Positions 16,674-26,573 of a stretch of 60,834 nucleotides of DNA are shown here, one piece after another. The position numbers and the translations under genes were made by a program. The stretch's first letter is position 1, and each line of letters opens with the position of its first letter. The stretch spans positions 1 to 60,834 of the forward strand of contig JADKJI010000064.1 of NCBI GenBank assembly GCA_016721085.1, written 5' to 3'. The stretch is from Chitinophagaceae bacterium. GTDB lineage: Bacteria > Bacteroidota > Bacteroidia > Chitinophagales > Chitinophagaceae. The notes beneath the pieces are model-generated. The model was not told the DNA's origin. It saw nothing but the letters and a program-made list of their open reading frames with translations, and did no database searches.

Positions 16674-19496
16674 TCAACGATTTATAATAGTCACAGGCAA
16701 CACAATTTCCCACTGATTCGCTGAAATCCCCTGCACATTCGCATCCAACAATCTGCTATATCTGACACCGAAACTTAAGGGTTGCTGATTCCACCATTTG
16801 GTATCAAAGAATATTTCGGTTCCATAAGACCGGTACTCCCTTGTAACTTTAGCTCTGTTCTGGTCAAAGTCCTGGATATGGGTGAAATCAAAAAAGAAAT
16901 TGGCTCTGATACGCTGAAAGTAAACGATACTGGCAAAACCCCAATCGGGATATACAAGGGGCATGTGATAGTTGGCAGCCAGTTTATACATATTGAAGAA
17001 ACTCCTCACGTTATAGCCTCTTGAAAAAGGAAAATTGTTACTGAAAAGAATATTTCTGGCCGTATCACGACTTTGCCAGGCGGTATTGAATACTAAACTA
17101 TGATTATTGAATACCCCTGGGAAATACCAAAGTCCATCTGCGAGAAACTGCCTACCCTCAATTTGAGTAATACCGTAGCTGAATTCAGTCTTGATGGTCT
17201 GTGCAAATCTAGGATAAATATGTTGCCTGGCTTTTTGAACCTGGCTGGTAAACGTCAAATAGGAATTAGTATACCCATACGATTTATCATCCAGCAAATT
17301 CTTATTAGCTCCGCTTACAATCGGTTTATTAAATACATAATCGGTTCCGAAACGCAAAGAGGTATATGTCTTCCCACCTGAAAAATTAAAGGGAAGGAGG
17401 AAACCAGTACGAAGTTCAAACTGATCCCAACGCACCAGGTTTCCATTGAAACTGGCACTCCTGTCTTTTGTATATCCAACTCCCAATCGCAACCAGGGGA
17501 ATAATCCTCCATACGCTCCGATTAGTCCAATTTTTTTGCTGTTTTCATTGGAATTGTATGTGAAACTGGCTTCTCCCTGCAATGTATTTAATACATTCTC
17601 TGAAATAAAAGTAATACTCGATTCGCTAGAACTTACTGAAGGTAGCCAACTATGGAAATTCACCAAATGCGATCCTTTTCCATATTTTTTTACAGGATAA
17701 TCGTTTGATGAAATTTCCTGTTGGGCCGATATACTATCATTTAGTGTCGTAATACCATATATGGGTAATGCGGTTCTAATTTGCGAAGACAATGCTGGTT
17801 GAAAGGTATTCTCTGATAGTTTCTCATGCATGAGATGATAACCAACCGCTGTAAAATCTGTCCATACAATTCCGCCCTCTCCTATCGACAATTGATAAGA
17901 TCCGGTGGCAATTCCTTTCGATAGATTATTTACTTCATACAATTTCCTGTTTATGATGGCAAAATTTTTATCTGTTTCTCCTGAAGATGCGGAAAAAGTA
18001 ATCGTATCTCCCTTAACATTTGTAAATCCAATTATGTTGCCGCTAAAAGGCAGCAGCCATTCTACATCATCATTTTCAGTTGAGAATATACCTAAGGCCA
18101 TATCTCCTGTCTGGTTCCTAACAGGTGAAACAATTTTTCGGGGCCCATAGAATTTTGGATAGGTAAAATAATATCCAGCTATATTAGCAAGAGATTTTAC
18201 AATTGCTCCGGAATCCGTATCCAGTATATCAAGTCTGCAAGAACCATCAGTTTCTACTTTTACAGCTACTATCGATTTGCCATCTGCAGCAATATCGGGT
18301 GCAAAATACTTGCTTTTCCGAACTACTGTTCGCTGATTACCATTTGTGATATCAATTATCCTGATATCACTATAATCGCGCCATCCCCAACGCAGGTCAA
18401 ACCCCACAGCAGCATAAACAATTTTTCCATTGCTGAAAGAAAAATGATTGTCGAGTGAAATATCCTTTACTCGTATTTCATCTTCTTCGCCTGTAATTAT
18501 ATTCCTTTTTATGAATTTCGGGATTGACTTATAACTACTTTTTACAAACAGCAAATGGCTACTGTCTATCCATTGCGGATATTCTTCACTTCCAGCAAAA
18601 TGTTTTTGCTGTTTTGCCCAATTTGACGACGCTGTTTTGGTTGTCCCTTCCAGTACATTGAAATATTCAAGGGCTGCCTTCCTGTATTCCTTATAGCTTA
18701 TACCGATATTTCTTTTTACAGCAGATTGGAATGGATAAAACAGTCCTTTGAACCGTACTGCATCATTGGTAACTTTTGCCCAAACATCTTTCCCATATTT
18801 CTGCCGGCCGTAGGCTGTTAGCAGGTATCCAAGCTGGTAATGGTCGGGTACATAATCGCGCAGGGATCCATTTCTTAATTTCAACCAGGAATAGTTCTTT
18901 TCAGAAGCCCATACAGAACGGTATCCATTAAAAAAGTAAGGTATTCGCCCCCGACCTTGTGTGCTGAGATGTGTTTCTGAGTATACAGCATCTCCTTCCC
19001 AAAACCAGTTTGGAATGGCTGTACTATTGATGAAACTCAATCCATACTCTCCTGCTAGAATATAAAATAGTCGGGATATGCCTTTATTGAAATTATTGAA
19101 TTGCTGAACATGGCGCCATTCATGCTGGGCCAGTTGCTGATACCAGGGTAGACTTCCCAACTCGAAACTGTTTTGCTGTGGGGTCATAAAAAATTCACTT
19201 CTCCTGGGCCCTAATCCTACATATGCATTCGAAATAGTTGTTTGGTTCTGTAACACTATATTAATCTTTCTAAAGCGGTTACCGATAGTGTATTGGGATG
19301 TCCCCATCTGGCCTGTTATAGCAGCAATTTTTTTTGCAACTTCCTGCAAGCCGTCCGGGAAGATGATTCTTACCGTATCACTATTTATTTGTTTCCATTT
19401 CAAGGAAGGGGGATTGCCACCAAATTCCTGAGCTGAAGCGCCAAGCAATATCAATGAAAAGAGGGCTATGAAACTAACTCTTGCTAATAGATACAT
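16674..19496 (-). CDS. secreted metallopeptidase-like / beta-propeller / outer-membrane barrel protein
   Basis: 940 residues with a signal peptide (MYLLARVSFIALFSLILLGA, cut near SAQ). The N-terminal third has a gluzincin (MA clan) layout: QHEWRHVQQF is an HExxH zinc motif, and NWFWEGDAVYSE about 45 residues later supplies the third ligand Glu. Residues 300-560 are TolB/WD40-like propeller strands (DIAADGKSIVAVK). The C-terminal third, about 620-940, is rich in alternating aromatic strands ending WEIVLPVTIINR, as in an outer-membrane beta barrel. The product is probably a surface-anchored protease. The substrate is unknown. Single gene. Confidence 0.7.
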   Translation of the reverse strand: MYLLARVSFIALFSLILLGASAQEFGGNPPSLKWKQINSDTVRIIFPDGLQEVAKKIAAITGQMGTSQYTIGNRFRKINIVLQNQTTISNAYVGLGPRRSEFFMTPQQNSFELGSLPWYQQLAQHEWRHVQQFNNFNKGISRLFYILAGEYGLSFINSTAIPNWFWEGDAVYSETHLSTQGRGRIPYFFNGYRSVWASEKNYSWLKLRNGSLRDYVPDHYQLGYLLTAYGRQKYGKDVWAKVTNDAVRFKGLFYPFQSAVKRNIGISYKEYRKAALEYFNVLEGTTKTASSNWAKQQKHFAGSEEYPQWIDSSHLLFVKSSYKSIPKFIKRNIITGEEDEIRVKDISLDNHFSFSNGKIVYAAVGFDLRWGWRDYSDIRIIDITNGNQRTVVRKSKYFAPDIAADGKSIVAVKVETDGSCRLDILDTDSGAIVKSLANIAGYYFTYPKFYGPRKIVSPVRNQTGDMALGIFSTENDDVEWLLPFSGNIIGFTNVKGDTITFSASSGETDKNFAIINRKLYEVNNLSKGIATGSYQLSIGEGGIVWTDFTAVGYHLMHEKLSENTFQPALSSQIRTALPIYGITTLNDSISAQQEISSNDYPVKKYGKGSHLVNFHSWLPSVSSSESSITFISENVLNTLQGEASFTYNSNENSKKIGLIGAYGGLFPWLRLGVGYTKDRSASFNGNLVRWDQFELRTGFLLPFNFSGGKTYTSLRFGTDYVFNKPIVSGANKNLLDDKSYGYTNSYLTFTSQVQKARQHIYPRFAQTIKTEFSYGITQIEGRQFLADGLWYFPGVFNNHSLVFNTAWQSRDTARNILFSNNFPFSRGYNVRSFFNMYKLAANYHMPLVYPDWGFASIVYFQRIRANFFFDFTHIQDFDQNRAKVTREYRSYGTEIFFDTKWWNQQPLSFGVRYSRLLDANVQGISANQWEIVLPVTIINR

Positions 19497-19547
19497 GTAA
19501 AAGATTAAATTACTAATACTAACAGATACGGTAAATATTAAAAACCG

Positions 19548-19844
19548 TCATTTATGGAAGGATAGTTTTTTTGCAATTTCCGCTCCCATTCCTTCCGCTG
19601 AAATGCCATAACCTGTTACCAAAACTCCTTTAAGACCGTTTAATGAGGCGATACCATAAACCACAGCCTCGTCTGCCGGGTCGGTATTGCCTTCAAAACG
19701 GTGCATTTCAGTTATTTCAAACTGATCGTGAGTGAATTCCAGGAGATTACAGATCAGGCAATTCTCTTTCAAATTGAAATCGAGGCTATACCCCCTGCTT
19801 TTCAGGCCGTTAACGGCTTCAGACACGGTTTCATAAGAGATCAT
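19548..19844 (-). CDS. small conserved protein (often labelled phosphoribosylpyrophosphate synthetase)
   Basis: 98 residues, no signal peptide. MISYETVSEAVNGLKSRGYS, then NLKENCLICN and HRFEGNTDPADEAVVYGIAS match a small Bacteroidota family usually given the label phosphoribosylpyrophosphate synthetase. It lacks the size, ATP-binding flexible loop and PRPP-binding motif of true PRPP synthetases (about 310 residues), so that activity should not be inferred. Role unknown; cytoplasmic. It is divergent from ahcY across 149 bp. Confidence 0.7.
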   Translation of the reverse strand: MISYETVSEAVNGLKSRGYSLDFNLKENCLICNLLEFTHDQFEITEMHRFEGNTDPADEAVVYGIASLNGLKGVLVTGYGISAEGMGAEIAKKLSFHK

Positions 19845-19940
19845 GGCTATAGATTTGAAACCAATTTAGCACATAAAACCCTGCCAAAATGCAAATCTGT
19901 TTAGCCTTTTAAAGGGTTTCCCACATAGGTTTAAAACCTC

Positions 19941-19971
19941 TTGTGTTTTAAGCCTAATAATCATACTTTTG
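19941..19971 (+). promoter_or_regulatory. Bacteroidota-type promoter for ahcY
   Basis: TTG (19941-19943), 20 bp, then TACTTTTG (19964-19971) match the TTG / TAnnTTTG consensus. The ahcY ATG lies 22 bp downstream at 19994, giving a very short leader and leaving no room for a SAM or SAH riboswitch. Confidence 0.7.
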
Positions 19972-19993
19972 CCGCGAACTTAAAAAAGTAAAA

Positions 19994-21319
19994 ATGTCTA
20001 CTACTACTTCTCACATTGATTTTAATTTAAAAAACAAAGTAAAAGATATCAGCTTGGCTGAATGGGGTCGTAAAGAAATCAAATTGGCTGAAGCAGAAAT
20101 GCCAGGTTTAATGGCTATCCGTGAAGAATACGGTCCAACCCAACCGCTTAAAGGCGCCCGTATTGCTGGCTGTCTTCACATGACCATCCAAACTGCGGTT
20201 TTGATTGAAACCCTGGTAGCTCTTGGGGCAGAAGTTAAATGGAGCTCATGTAATATCTTCTCTACGCAAGACCATGCCGCTGCTGCTATTGCCGCTGCAG
20301 GTATCGGGGTATTTGCCTGGAAAGGACAAACCATTGAAGAAGCTGATTGGTGTATTGAACAAACTCTGTTCTTTGGTGCGGCTGACCGTCCTTTGAACAT
20401 GATCCTTGATGATGGTGGAGACCTTACCAATATCGTATTGGATAAATATCCTGAATTGGTTAGCCATGTAAAAGGTATTTCTGAAGAAACCACTACCGGT
20501 GTTCATCGTTTATATGAAAGAGTTGCTAAAGGAACTTTACCAGTACCTTCTATCAACGTTAACGATTCTGTTACTAAATCTAAATTTGATAACAAGTACG
20601 GTTGTAAGGAAAGTCTGGTAGATGCTATCCGTCGTGCTACCGACGTTATGATGGCTGGTAAAGTAGCTGTTGTTGGTAGTTATGGTGACGTAGGTAAAGG
20701 TTCTGCTGCTTCCCTTAAAGGTGCAGGCTGCCGTGTAATCGTTACTGAAATCGATCCTATCTGCGCATTACAAGCTGCTATGGACGGATTCGAAGTGAAG
20801 AAAATGGTGGATGCTGTTAAAGAAGCCGACATTGTTGTTACCGCTTCTGGTTGCCGCGACCTGATTACTGGAACTCACTTCAAACTGATGAAAGACAAGG
20901 TCATCGTTTGTAATATCGGCCACTTCGATATCGAAATCGATATCGCCTGGTTGAATACTAATTATGGTCACACCAAAGACACCATTAAACCACAGGTTGA
21001 TATCTACAACGTTGACGGAAAAGATATCATCATCCTGGCTGAAGGTCGTCTGGTTAACCTGGGTTGTGCAACTGGTCACCCAAGCTTTGTAATGAGTAAC
21101 TCATTCAGCAACCAAACCCTCGCTCAAATAGAACTGTGGCTGAACCACAAGAACTATGAGAACAAGGTTTATGTATTACCTAAGCATCTTGATGAGAAAG
21201 TAGCTCGTTTACACCTTGCTAAAATTGGTGTACAACTCGACGAACTTACTCAGGAACAAGCTGATTATCTCGGTATACCTAAGAACGGTCCGTTCAAGAG
21301 CGAACACTACCGCTATTAA
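19994..21319 (+). CDS. ahcY: adenosylhomocysteinase
   Basis: 441 residues, normal length. Splits S-adenosylhomocysteine into adenosine and homocysteine, relieving product inhibition of methyltransferases; cytoplasmic and NAD-dependent. Motifs: LKGARIAGCLHMTIQTAVLI, SCNIFSTQDHAAAAIA, the NAD site VVGSYGDVGKGSAASLKGAG, SGCRDLITGTHF and the C-terminal GPFKSEHYRY that completes the neighbouring NAD site in the tetramer. Strong codon use and a clean promoter and terminator suggest high expression. The last 26 codons were copied into the next intergenic region (22111-22191). Confidence 0.98.
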   Translation: MSTTTSHIDFNLKNKVKDISLAEWGRKEIKLAEAEMPGLMAIREEYGPTQPLKGARIAGCLHMTIQTAVLIETLVALGAEVKWSSCNIFSTQDHAAAAIAAAGIGVFAWKGQTIEEADWCIEQTLFFGAADRPLNMILDDGGDLTNIVLDKYPELVSHVKGISEETTTGVHRLYERVAKGTLPVPSINVNDSVTKSKFDNKYGCKESLVDAIRRATDVMMAGKVAVVGSYGDVGKGSAASLKGAGCRVIVTEIDPICALQAAMDGFEVKKMVDAVKEADIVVTASGCRDLITGTHFKLMKDKVIVCNIGHFDIEIDIAWLNTNYGHTKDTIKPQVDIYNVDGKDIIILAEGRLVNLGCATGHPSFVMSNSFSNQTLAQIELWLNHKNYENKVYVLPKHLDEKVARLHLAKIGVQLDELTQEQADYLGIPKNGPFKSEHYRY

Positions 21320-21354
21320 TTTGAAAGTTACTTATATAACTGCTTACAATACCC

Positions 21355-21383
21355 GCCCGCTTCAAAAGAAGCGGGCTTTTTTA
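21355..21383 (+). terminator. Rho-independent terminator of ahcY
   Basis: Stem GCCCGCTTC/GAAGCGGGC with an AAAA loop, then TTTTTT. A diverged duplicate occurs at 22229-22258 as part of the segmental duplication. Confidence 0.9.
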
Positions 21384-21452
21384 TTATATACCACCAATAA
21401 CCGAAGTTTTAATCTAACTTTAGAGTACCTATACATCAAATCTTTTAAGGAT

Positions 21453-21959
21453 ATGAAAACGTTTATTTTTTTCTGTCTATTGACTGTTGGACTAAACGGT
21501 TTTATCTCAAGTGCAAATGCCCAGAATTCCAGAAAAGAAAGAAAAGCTGCAAGAGAAGCAAAACTGAAGAAAAGTATTGAGGAAAAGCAATTTGTATTTG
21601 TGGCTCGTTCAGTAACCCCAATGGGTGGAAGAACTGTTAACCTCAATTTCACAGATGAATTGAAAGTATACGGAGATAGTATTATTTGTGATCTCCCCTA
21701 TTTTGGCCAGGCGTATAATTTCTCTACAGCTCATAGCGGTGGATTAAATTTCACTTCTACAAACTCAACCTACATTTTAACAGAAGCAAAAAATGGCGGT
21801 TGGGAAATAAGGATTTCTCCAAAAGATTATATAGACATAAGAGAAATCACCCTTTTCATCTCTCCAGATGGATATACTTCTGTTACCATTAACAGCTCTG
21901 CACGTAATTCAATTTCGTACTATGGTTTGGTTAGTGAAAGAAAGAATAGAAAAGGCTGA
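21453..21959 (+). CDS. DUF4251 family secreted protein, copy 1
   Basis: 168 residues. The ATG at 21453 is chosen because it opens a signal peptide (MKTFIFFCLLTVGLNGF, cut after ANA). A Lys/Arg/Glu-rich linker (SRKERKAAREAKLKKSIEEK) precedes the DUF4251 domain, with FVFVARSVTPMGGRTVNL, ICDLPYFGQAY and the C-terminal SISYYGLVSERK. DUF4251 proteins are periplasmic or surface proteins of unknown function found in Bacteroidota. It is about 70% similar to copy 2, which arose from the same tandem duplication. Confidence 0.88.
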   Translation: MKTFIFFCLLTVGLNGFISSANAQNSRKERKAAREAKLKKSIEEKQFVFVARSVTPMGGRTVNLNFTDELKVYGDSIICDLPYFGQAYNFSTAHSGGLNFTSTNSTYILTEAKNGGWEIRISPKDYIDIREITLFISPDGYTSVTINSSARNSISYYGLVSERKNRKG

Positions 21960-21987
21960 TCATTTATCTAACCCCGATTAAACCAAA

Positions 21988-22110
21988 AGAGCTTCAAATA
22001 ACACTTCCACAGGATGCCTTACCTATCGGCCAGTATCATCTTTATTTGATAACGGCAAATAGTACCAGGAACTGCAATTATAGTGGCTGCAGCCGCCTTT
22101 CTTACCATAG
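21988..22110 (-). pseudogene. decayed 3' end of the FAD/Fe-S oxidase (duplication remnant)
   Basis: Aligns by eye with 22862-22982, the end of the downstream oxidase gene on the minus strand: 'aataacacttccacaggatg' against 'aacaatacttctaccggatg', and 'agtaccaggaactgc' against 'ggtaccaggggctgc'. No long frame remains. It ends abruptly at about 22110 where the ahcY remnant starts, marking the duplication junction. Confidence 0.75.
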
Positions 22111-22191
22111 GAAGAACTAACTCAAGAACAAGCATACTATGTAGGTTTACCAAAGAACGGGCCATTAAAAAGCGAACACTATCGTTACTAA
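22111..22191 (+). pseudogene. in-frame remnant of the ahcY 3' end
   Basis: Encodes EELTQEQAYYVGLPKNGPL then KSEHYRY and TAA, matching the last 26 residues of AhcY at 21242-21319 (DELTQEQADYLGIPKNGPF...). No start codon and no upstream ahcY sequence, so not a gene. Frame and stop are conserved. Confidence 0.9.
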
Positions 22192-22228
22192 TAGTTTCTA
22201 CATAAGTAAAACCTACTACTTCATAAAC

Positions 22229-22258
22229 TCGCTTCTTTTCGAAGCGGGTTATTTTTTT
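22229..22258 (+). terminator. duplicated terminator (copy of the ahcY terminator)
   Basis: Stem TCGCTTC/GAAGCGGG with a TTTTC loop, then a T-run. Same position relative to the ahcY remnant as the original terminator has to ahcY. Confidence 0.75.
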
Positions 22259-22330
22259 AACAGAGGCTTTCCATAGAATTTAAAGGCATTAATTATCTTT
22301 AGGGTAGTTATAAAAATACAATTCAACTAT

Positions 22331-22843
22331 ATGAAATCGCGCACACTACTTTTCAGCCTTTTGACATTCGCATTGGCATTCACATTTTCTGAATCAAAAG
22401 CTCAGAAAACCAAGCAGGAAAGGAAAGCCGCTGAGGAAGCTCTTGTAAAAAAGAGTGTTGAAGAAAAACAGTATGTGTTTACTGCACGTTCTGCCAATCC
22501 AACCGGAGGTCGTAGTATTAATCTCACTTCTATCTATGAACTGAAAGTGTATGGCGATTCAGTTATATGTGATCTCCCCTATTTTGGCAGAGCATTTACA
22601 GCAACTGCTGCTACTGGTGGTGGCATCAATTTCACCTCCACAAATGCAGAGTATACATCTACAGATGCAAAAAAAGGAGGATGGGATATAAAGATCAAAC
22701 CTAAAGATGTTTCTGATATCAGAGAAGTAAACCTATTCATTTCTCCAAGTGGATATACATCAGTAACCGTAACTAGTAATTCCCGCCAATCCATTTCTTA
22801 CTATGGAACTGTCAGCGAAAGGAAGTATAAGAAGAAGAAATAA
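22331..22843 (+). CDS. DUF4251 family secreted protein, copy 2
   Basis: 170 residues. Signal peptide MKSRTLLFSLLTFALAFTFS (cut near SKA), charged linker KTKQERKAAEEALVKK, then DUF4251 with YVFTARSANPTGGRSINL, ICDLPYFGRAF and SISYYGTVSERKYKKKK. Same order and length as copy 1. It converges on the oxidase gene with only 7 bp between stop codons. Function unknown. Confidence 0.88.
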   Translation: MKSRTLLFSLLTFALAFTFSESKAQKTKQERKAAEEALVKKSVEEKQYVFTARSANPTGGRSINLTSIYELKVYGDSVICDLPYFGRAFTATAATGGGINFTSTNAEYTSTDAKKGGWDIKIKPKDVSDIREVNLFISPSGYTSVTVTSNSRQSISYYGTVSERKYKKKK

Positions 22844-22850
22844 GTTCTAA

Positions 22851-25779
22851 TTAATTTACCATAGCCTCAAACAATACTTCTACCGGATGCTTAGCTTTTC
22901 GGCCTGTACCATCTTTTACCTGATGACGACAACTGGTACCAGGGGCTGCTATGATGGTGTCTGCTGCCGCATTCCTAACAGCAGGAAACAATACCAATTC
23001 TCCAACCTGTTGCGACAATTCAAAATGCTCTTTTTCATAGCCGAAACTACCCGCCATTCCACAACATCCCGATGGCAATGTTTCTACTGAATAGTTATCA
23101 GGGAATGACAATAAAGTGGATGTATATGAAGTGGAAGACAATGATTTCTGCTGACAATGTCCATGCAACAAAATCTTTTTCTTTTCTTTTGTGAACAGGT
23201 TCTTATCTAGATTACCCTTAGCTATTTCTGATGCCAGAAACTCTTCAATGGTAAATACATGCTTCGACAAGGATTTGGCTTTATCTAACATATCATCATC
23301 GGCCAAATCAATATATTCATCCCGGAAAGTAAGTATGGCAGAAGGTTCAATTCCTATCAATGGAGAATCAGCATTTATTAATGGATAAAGAGACGCCACA
23401 TTCTTATTAGCTATTTTCTTTGCTTGTCTCAGCAATCCTTTCGACAAACAAGCACGACCACTCTCCAAATGCTCAGGCATCTCTACTTCATATCCCAACT
23501 TAGATAGCAAACTGATGGCCGTAATTCCTATTGAAGTATCATTGAAGTTGGTAAACTCATCACAAAACAGAAATACTTTTTTCTTTTTTGCACCGCTATT
23601 GATGACCGTCTTATTATTATTCCACCACTTCTTCAATGTAGTCTTATACATCGTTGGCATACTTCTATTTGGCGCAAAGCCTGCAAACTTCTTTATCAGT
23701 CCTGACGTGAATGAATTGGTAACAAAGAAATTATAAGCTCCAGGCCAAATGGTACCCAAGGCAGAAATTTTGCTGAATCCGGCAATCAATCTGGAACGAA
23801 ATGGTACACCATTGGCATCGTAATAATGCTGGAGGAACTCGGCTTTGAGTTTCGCCACATCCACATTACTGGGACATTCAGACTTACAACCCTTGCAACT
23901 CAGGCAGAGCTCCATCACTTCATAAATTTCTTTATGATCAAAGCGATTCAGTTTATCTGAATTAGTCAGGAATTCTCTTAAAATATTAGCACGTGCCCTA
24001 GTGGTATCTTTTTCATTTCGGGTAGCCATATAAGATGGGCACATGGTGCCGCCACTAAGAGCTGTCTTGCGGCAATCGCCACTACCATTGCATTGTTCTG
24101 CATGTTGTAGTACATCCTGATCATGAAACCGGAAAACGGTTTTGAATGCAGGTGTTTTTTGTCCCGGTGTATACCTCAACATCGTATTCATCGGAGGCGT
24201 ATCAACGATCTTACCCGGATTGAAAATATTATTTGGATCCCAGGCTTTCTTGACTTCTTTCAATAATGCATAGTTCTTCGCTCCCACCATTTGTGGAATA
24301 AATTCTCCTCTCAAACGACCATCTCCATGTTCACCACTTAAGGAACCATCATATTTTTTTACCAGGGTAGCAATCTCTTCGGCAATGCTGCGAAAAAGGG
24401 CATTACCTTCTTTCGTTTTCAAGTTTATAATAGGACGAAGATGTAATTCTCCTGACGCGGCATGAGCATAATGCACAGAGAAGAGTCCGTATTTCTTCAA
24501 TATCTCATTGAAGTCCCTGATATAGGCGGGCAGGTCATTCACATCAACGGCAGTATCTTCTATAACTGGTACTGCTTTATCATCTCCTGGGAGGTTACTT
24601 AATAAGCCTAATCCTGCCTTACGAAGCGTCCATATTTTTTTGGTGTCGTTACCGAATAACAAAGGAAAATGGTATCCAAGTCCTGCTGCTCTCAATGCTT
24701 TTTCACAGGCTGCGGCATCGCGTTCCACTTCTTCCCTTGTCTCTCTTGCAAATTCAACCACCAGAATAGCCCTGGATCGCCCTGAACAAAAACCGGTTCT
24801 TCTGCTGTTCAATATTGTTCTTGGTACATTCCAGAATATAATGATCGATCAATTCACTGGCACTTATATTGAATTGAAGTGCTATCAGATTTGCCCGAAG
24901 TGATTCATCAATTGAATTAAAGTGAATACAAAGCAATCCGGTTTCTTTTGGAGGAAGCGGCACTACATTCAATTTAATTTCAGTTAAGAATGCCAGTGTT
25001 CCTTCTGAACCTGCAATCAATGAACAGAAATTAAAATCTTCTCCACCAGCTGTAAACGGGGCCGTCTCTACCAATAGGTCTACCGCATAACCCGTATTCC
25101 TTCTCTCTACCGTTTTCTTCGGAAACTGCTTCCTTATCTCTTCCTGATTTTCGTAGTTACTTAATAACTTTCTGGTAGTCTGATATACTCTGGCTTCCAA
25201 ACTATCGCCTTCACATTTCTGGTGGAATTCATCAAGGGTGAGGGCTTTAAATATCGCTTCCGAACCATCACTCAGGAAAGCTCTTACTTCCAGCAAATGT
25301 TCACGGGTGCTTCTATACACAACTGAATTTGAACCACAGCTATTATTACCCACCATACCGCCAATCATAGCCCTGTTGGCTGTTGATGTCTCCGGACCAA
25401 AAAATAATCCATGGGGTTTAAGAAATTGGTTCAGTTCATCACGGATAACTCCGGGTTGAACACGAACCCATTTTTCTTTTTCATTCAGTTCAAGGATACT
25501 GGTGAATTTCCTGGATACATCTACCACTATGCCATTTCCAACTACTTGTCCGGCTAATGAAGTACCAGCAGTTCTTGGAATCAAAGAGGTTTTGTGGGTA
25601 TGAGCAAAGAGAATAAGTTTTCGGATATCGTTTTCAGATGCCGGAATGGCTACTGCCAATGGCATTTCCCTATAAGCCGAAGCGTCGGTGGCATAAAGGG
25701 TGCGCATGGCTGTATCGAAGTGAAGTTCTCCATCTAAAGTACTGGCTAATTGCTGCAGGGCTGCCTTCATCATGACCAT
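22851..25779 (-). CDS. FAD-binding oxidase with Fe-S and CCG domains, frameshifted
   Basis: About 975 residues if joined. 24754-25779 carries the FAD-binding (PCMH/FAD_binding_4) half: IPRTAGTSLAGQVVGNGIVV and GGMVGNNSCGSNS. 22851-24812 carries the rest of FAD-oxidase C, a two-cluster Fe-S segment (CLSCKGCKSECPSNVDVAKL) and a heterodisulfide-reductase-like cysteine domain ending GHCQQKSL...PSGCCGMAGSFGYE. This is the GlcD/D-2-hydroxyacid dehydrogenase (YdiJ/Dld-II-like) architecture, oxidising a 2-hydroxyacid and passing electrons to the respiratory chain. Restoring one A in the run at 24788-24792 and one C in the run at 24770-24772 gives the expected NRFFVQGDPGAILVVEF, so this is probably one intact gene with two homopolymer deletions. 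The substrate is not determined. Confidence 0.88.
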
Positions 25780-25915
25780 TTACCGGTTTGAAGGGGCAAA
25801 TTTACTTCATTTCATCCGGCCTTGAACTTCTTGTTAAAAATTGCTCTATTCCAGTAAATGATATACTAACAGCTGTTTATTTATCAATCCTTTTATTACT
25901 TTACAGAAAAAATCC

Positions 25916-26557
25916 ATGCGAAGAATAGCCACCCTTTTAGTCATCAGCCTTATGGTCCAACAATCTTCTTTTGCCCAGCTCGATTATCCCGACTATCGCA
26001 ATAAGAAAGAAAGCTTTTCTAAACTGACCGATAAACCCATCCGTTTGGATCTGGCCACTTTCACCATGGGGGGCGTGGAAGAAAGCATCGGAAAAGAAAA
26101 GCTCCGTAAAATAGCCCCGGATTATTATACAAAGAACGTCTTACATATAAAAGGTGACGACATTGATGTTACTGTAACCATTGCACCTTTTGATGCAGGG
26201 GGAAAGAAACTGAAGATGGCTGGTGAACACCTGGTAAAAATTGACAACAAACCCCTCTATGGAAGTTATGGTCAAACACCGCAAACAAAAATTAAAGAGG
26301 TGAGAGTGATCATTAAAAAAGATACTATCCTATTACCAGCAGCGGCCTATGATGATTTGTTCAATATGAACTTCACTTACAAGGATAATAATAAAGTAGA
26401 AAGAACTGCCAATGCCATCTACTTCGCTCCTCATGGCAATCGCTTTTATGTTTATCTCCTTAGCCGCGATGCTACGGGTAGTTATGAGGTGACGTGGATT
26501 TTTGAGAATGGGGTGTACGTACGTAGAGTTTTGGATTATGGGTTTACGCAAAATTAA
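25916..26557 (+). CDS. hypothetical secreted protein
   Basis: 213 residues. Signal peptide MRRIATLLVISLMVQQSSFA, then QLDYPDYRNKKESF. The mature part is one beta-rich domain without cysteines; FTMGGVEESIGKEKLRKI and YFAPHGNRFYVYLLSRDATG are its most distinctive stretches. No family recognised. Divergent from the oxidase and convergent with the isomerase across the long palindrome. Confidence 0.7.
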   Translation: MRRIATLLVISLMVQQSSFAQLDYPDYRNKKESFSKLTDKPIRLDLATFTMGGVEESIGKEKLRKIAPDYYTKNVLHIKGDDIDVTVTIAPFDAGGKKLKMAGEHLVKIDNKPLYGSYGQTPQTKIKEVRVIIKKDTILLPAAAYDDLFNMNFTYKDNNKVERTANAIYFAPHGNRFYVYLLSRDATGSYEVTWIFENGVYVRRVLDYGFTQN

Positions 26558-26573
26558 GTTCAAGAAGTTCAAT

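Noticed and set aside
19845..19993. SAM/SAH riboswitch before ahcY
   Set aside because: The promoter lies 22 bp from the start codon, leaving no room for an aptamer.
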